7,253 bases of DNA, taken from Promethearchaeota archaeon (lineage in GTDB: Archaea > Asgardarchaeota > Lokiarchaeia > Sigynarchaeales > SOKP01). The DNA is taken from the NCBI GenBank assembly GCA_016839905.1, contig JAEOTJ010000435.1, forward strand, positions 1 through 7,253, written 5' to 3'. The first letter of the stretch is position 1, and each line of letters opens with the position of its first letter. This document shows positions 5,753 through 7,253 of the stretch, in pieces. Under the pieces are notes generated by a model. That model was not told the origin of the DNA. It did no database searches and saw only the letters and a program-made list of their open reading frames with translations. The translations under genes and the position numbers were made by a program.

Positions 5753-6844
5753 CTAAGGCATTAATTGAGCTTGGATTAGATTTGGTCTTCGTGTAAAATT
5801 AAATTTTTCGTATTTAATATTATATTCATTTTCATTTTTATTATAATTTTTAATTGAGTAAAATAAGATATCCTCTTCTTGTTTAGTAATAACTGGAAAG
5901 TTATAATTATTTGCCTTATATTTAATTTCCTTGCCATTCTTCCTATATTGTCTCGTAAATTCAATATGTTCTTGAAATCTTCTTTTATTAATGAAATTGT
6001 TAATTTCAATTGCTCTTTTAACACTTGCTTCAAAGAATTCTTCGAATTGAGAATTAAGTTCATAACCAATAGAATTTCTCACAGAAATTATCGCTGCTAA
6101 TGATGTTGTTCCAGTTCCACAAAATGGGTCTAAAACTGTATCTTCATAAATTGAAAACATATTTATTAATCGATAAGGGAGTTCTAAAGGAAATGCTGCT
6201 GATCGACTTCTTAATTCCCTATTATTATTATTATTAATATCCTGAGAAGTTCCTCTTATATCCATCCATACATCAGAGAACCATTTATTTCTTTCTTCCC
6301 AAAAATAAGCACTATTATAACGTTCTTTAGATTTAGGTGGTATTTTTCTAATTTTTTCTCCTTTTCTAAAAATTAAGATATATTCATGTTCTAGCGTTAC
6401 ATAAGCATTAGTAGGAAGCATACCAGATCCCATAAATTTATTTGGACTATTAGTTGGTTTTCTCCATAAAATAAAAGGTAATGAGATAAATCCGTTCTTT
6501 TGAAAAAAATTAGTTATATTTACATGATTTGGAAATAGTTGAAAACTACCATTTATTTTTCTCGTAGCATCTCCAATATTTATACATATTATACCGCCCT
6601 TCTTTACAACTCGTGTACATTCTTTCCAAACTTCATTTAATTCCTCATGTATTAATAAATAAGCATTCTTTCCATTTCCAGTCCTTATTTCTTCTTGTAT
6701 CCTATTGTTTGATTTAGAAAACAATTCATCCCACATCTCAATCATGGGATAAGGAGGTGAAGTTATAATTAAATCAACTGATTCAGATTGAACCATTGAC
6801 ATGTTATTAGAATTTTCAAAAAATATTTTGTGCTTGGTTTTCAT
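5753..6844 (-). CDS. DNA N4-cytosine methyltransferase, probably CTAG-specific
   Basis: 363 residues from ATG 6844. The catalytic motif IV, TSPPYP (residues 28-33), comes first. It continues as MIEMWDE, a run I associate with CTAG-type methyltransferases. Motif X-like FPLELPYRLI (218-227) and the S-adenosylmethionine-binding motif I, DPFCGTGTT (239-247), then motif II with IGYELN (259-264), follow near the C-terminal side. This IV-then-I order is the beta class, and SPPY favours N4-cytosine methylation. The region between (about 100-215) should be the target-recognition domain. The C-terminal 70 residues are lysine- and asparagine-rich and end RRPNLIQAQLMP. It would methylate CTAG and protect the host from the endonuclease encoded just downstream. 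One of only two CTAG sites in the window lies in this gene (6391-6394). A weak AGG precedes the ATG by four bases. Confidence 0.87.
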   Translation of the reverse strand: MKTKHKIFFENSNNMSMVQSESVDLIITSPPYPMIEMWDELFSKSNNRIQEEIRTGNGKNAYLLIHEELNEVWKECTRVVKKGGIICINIGDATRKINGSFQLFPNHVNITNFFQKNGFISLPFILWRKPTNSPNKFMGSGMLPTNAYVTLEHEYILIFRKGEKIRKIPPKSKERYNSAYFWEERNKWFSDVWMDIRGTSQDINNNNNRELRSRSAAFPLELPYRLINMFSIYEDTVLDPFCGTGTTSLAAIISVRNSIGYELNSQFEEFFEASVKRAIEINNFINKRRFQEHIEFTRQYRKNGKEIKYKANNYNFPVITKQEEDILFYSIKNYNKNENEYNIKYEKFNFTRRPNLIQAQLMP

Positions 6845-6904
6845 TTTCCTACAAACTAAAATTTTAAAATTTTTTGATACAGTCTATTAATATTACTATT
6901 GTAA

Positions 6905-6918
6905 TTCTTTATAAAGAA
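6905..6918 (-). promoter_or_regulatory. palindromic TATA element of the restriction-modification genes
   Basis: TTCTTTATAAAGAA is a perfect 14-bp palindrome with TTTATAAA at its centre, a good archaeal TATA box. It is centred about 67 bases before the methyltransferase ATG, so transcription would start near 6885 with a leader of about 40 bases. A partial second copy, ATTCTTTA, lies at 6930-6937. A palindrome overlapping the TATA box could let a repressor control expression, as many restriction systems require. Confidence 0.45.
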
Positions 6919-7027
6919 CAAAATTGTTTATTCTTTAATAATAGCTAATTGAACTATTAATACTTTAATCTTATGATATGTATATGTATTTTATTATAAA
7001 AATTAAAGAGATTATCGATTTAATAAT

Positions 7028-7057
7028 TTAAATAGTAAGACACGCGGGTATTTAAAT
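7028..7057 (+). repeat. inverted copy of the NTKTRGYL segment (3754-3783)
   Basis: On the plus strand bases 7031-7054 read NSKTRGYL, matching NTKTRGYL of the zinc-ribbon relic on the opposite strand. It is fused at 7058 to the T-rich 3' flank of the right-edge gene. No start codon or longer open frame is attached, so it is a scrap, not a gene. Confidence 0.55.
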
Positions 7058-7080
7058 GTTCATTCAAAAAAATAAAAAAA

Positions 7081-7200
7081 TCAGGACAATTCCCTTCGCA
7101 ATGCCAGTTTAAAACCGGGATCGTCCCTAAAATCTTCAATATCAATTTTACACTTCTTTTTTGATAAACTTAAAAATGAAACAACAACATCCGAAACGTC
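7081..7200 (-). repeat. 120-bp direct repeat, copy 2 (matches 4612-4731)
   Basis: This copy is attached to an open gene, unlike the copy at 4612. Same orientation, 2,469 bases apart stop to stop. Recombination between the copies would precisely remove the restriction-modification genes and restore the gene's end. Confidence 0.9.
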
Positions 7201-7253
7201 CTGATAATGAATAGTATTCTTACTCTCGAATAATTCAGAAACATGTTTCGTTA
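7081..7253 (-). CDS. unknown protein, C-terminal end only
   Basis: The minus-strand frame is open from the right edge to TGA at 7081-7083 and gives the last 56 residues, starting TKHVSELFESKNTIHYQ and ending FRDDPGFKLALRRELS. I do not recognise the family from this fragment. It looks like a soluble, mixed alpha/beta C-terminus with a single cysteine. Its final 39 residues are repeated exactly at 4612-4731, and its last nine, nearly exactly, at 3503-3530, each on the same strand. Downstream of the stop a T-rich tract (TTTTTTTATTTTTTT on the minus strand) could end transcription, and the same tract follows the short third copy. This is the intact member of the three tails and the likely original gene whose 3' end was targeted or duplicated. 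Confidence 0.7.
   Translation of the reverse strand, partial: TKHVSELFESKNTIHYQDVSDVVVSFLSLSKKKCKIDIEDFRDDPGFKLALRRELS

Noticed and set aside
5776..6100. Alternative-frame ORFs (both strands) inside the methyltransferase gene
   Set aside because: They overlap the motif-bearing frame and show only low-complexity K/N/I/L composition.
3400..7253. CRISPR array or insertion sequence explaining the repeats
   Set aside because: There are only three tail copies at irregular kilobase spacing, no short regular repeat-spacer units, and no transposase gene or terminal inverted repeats flanking one.

Overview
The window is very AT-rich (roughly 27-28% G+C by eye) and its genes mostly lack Shine-Dalgarno motifs. 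It carries archaeal-style protein families: an SBBP-type beta-propeller anchored by membrane helices, an MjaI-type restriction endonuclease, and a TumE/DUF6516-like toxin candidate. Together these suggest an archaeon. The long lysine/asparagine-rich proteins and the membrane-tethered SBBP propeller are most reminiscent of Asgard archaea of the Lokiarchaeia type. That assignment is inference, not proof. The standard genetic code is used.

Left part (1-3.4 kb): the 3' end of a PIN-domain toxin-like gene runs off the left edge (+ strand). It is followed by a spacer that is partly coding-like and in frame with the next gene, then a membrane-anchored seven-repeat beta-propeller protein (593-2188, +). 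A calcineurin-like metallophosphoesterase (3305-2235, -) converges on the propeller gene, with oligo-T tracts serving both strands between them.

Right part (3.4-7.25 kb): everything reads on the minus strand and is built in modules. A gene entering from the right edge ends at 7081. Behind it, in transcription order, come a DNA methyltransferase and an MjaI-like endonuclease (a CTAG-type restriction-modification pair); a decapitated tail relic; a near-identical copy of the last 120 bp of the right-edge gene (4731-4612); a two-gene toxin-antitoxin-like operon (4498-3902) with stop and start codons abutting; a broken zinc-ribbon gene (3782-3531); and a third, short copy of the same gene tail plus its 3' flank (3530-3479).

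The most interesting reading is that two defence/maintenance cassettes (restriction-modification, toxin-antitoxin) are stacked behind the 3' end of one host gene. Each cassette is bounded by a copy of that gene's tail in the same orientation. The two long copies differ at five positions, all synonymous and all near the stop codon, while the next 77 bp are identical. This is the pattern left by elements that integrate into a gene's 3' end and supply a replacement end. No integrase is visible in the window, so the mobilising machinery, if there is any, lies elsewhere. CTAG, the likely target of the restriction system, occurs only twice in the window.
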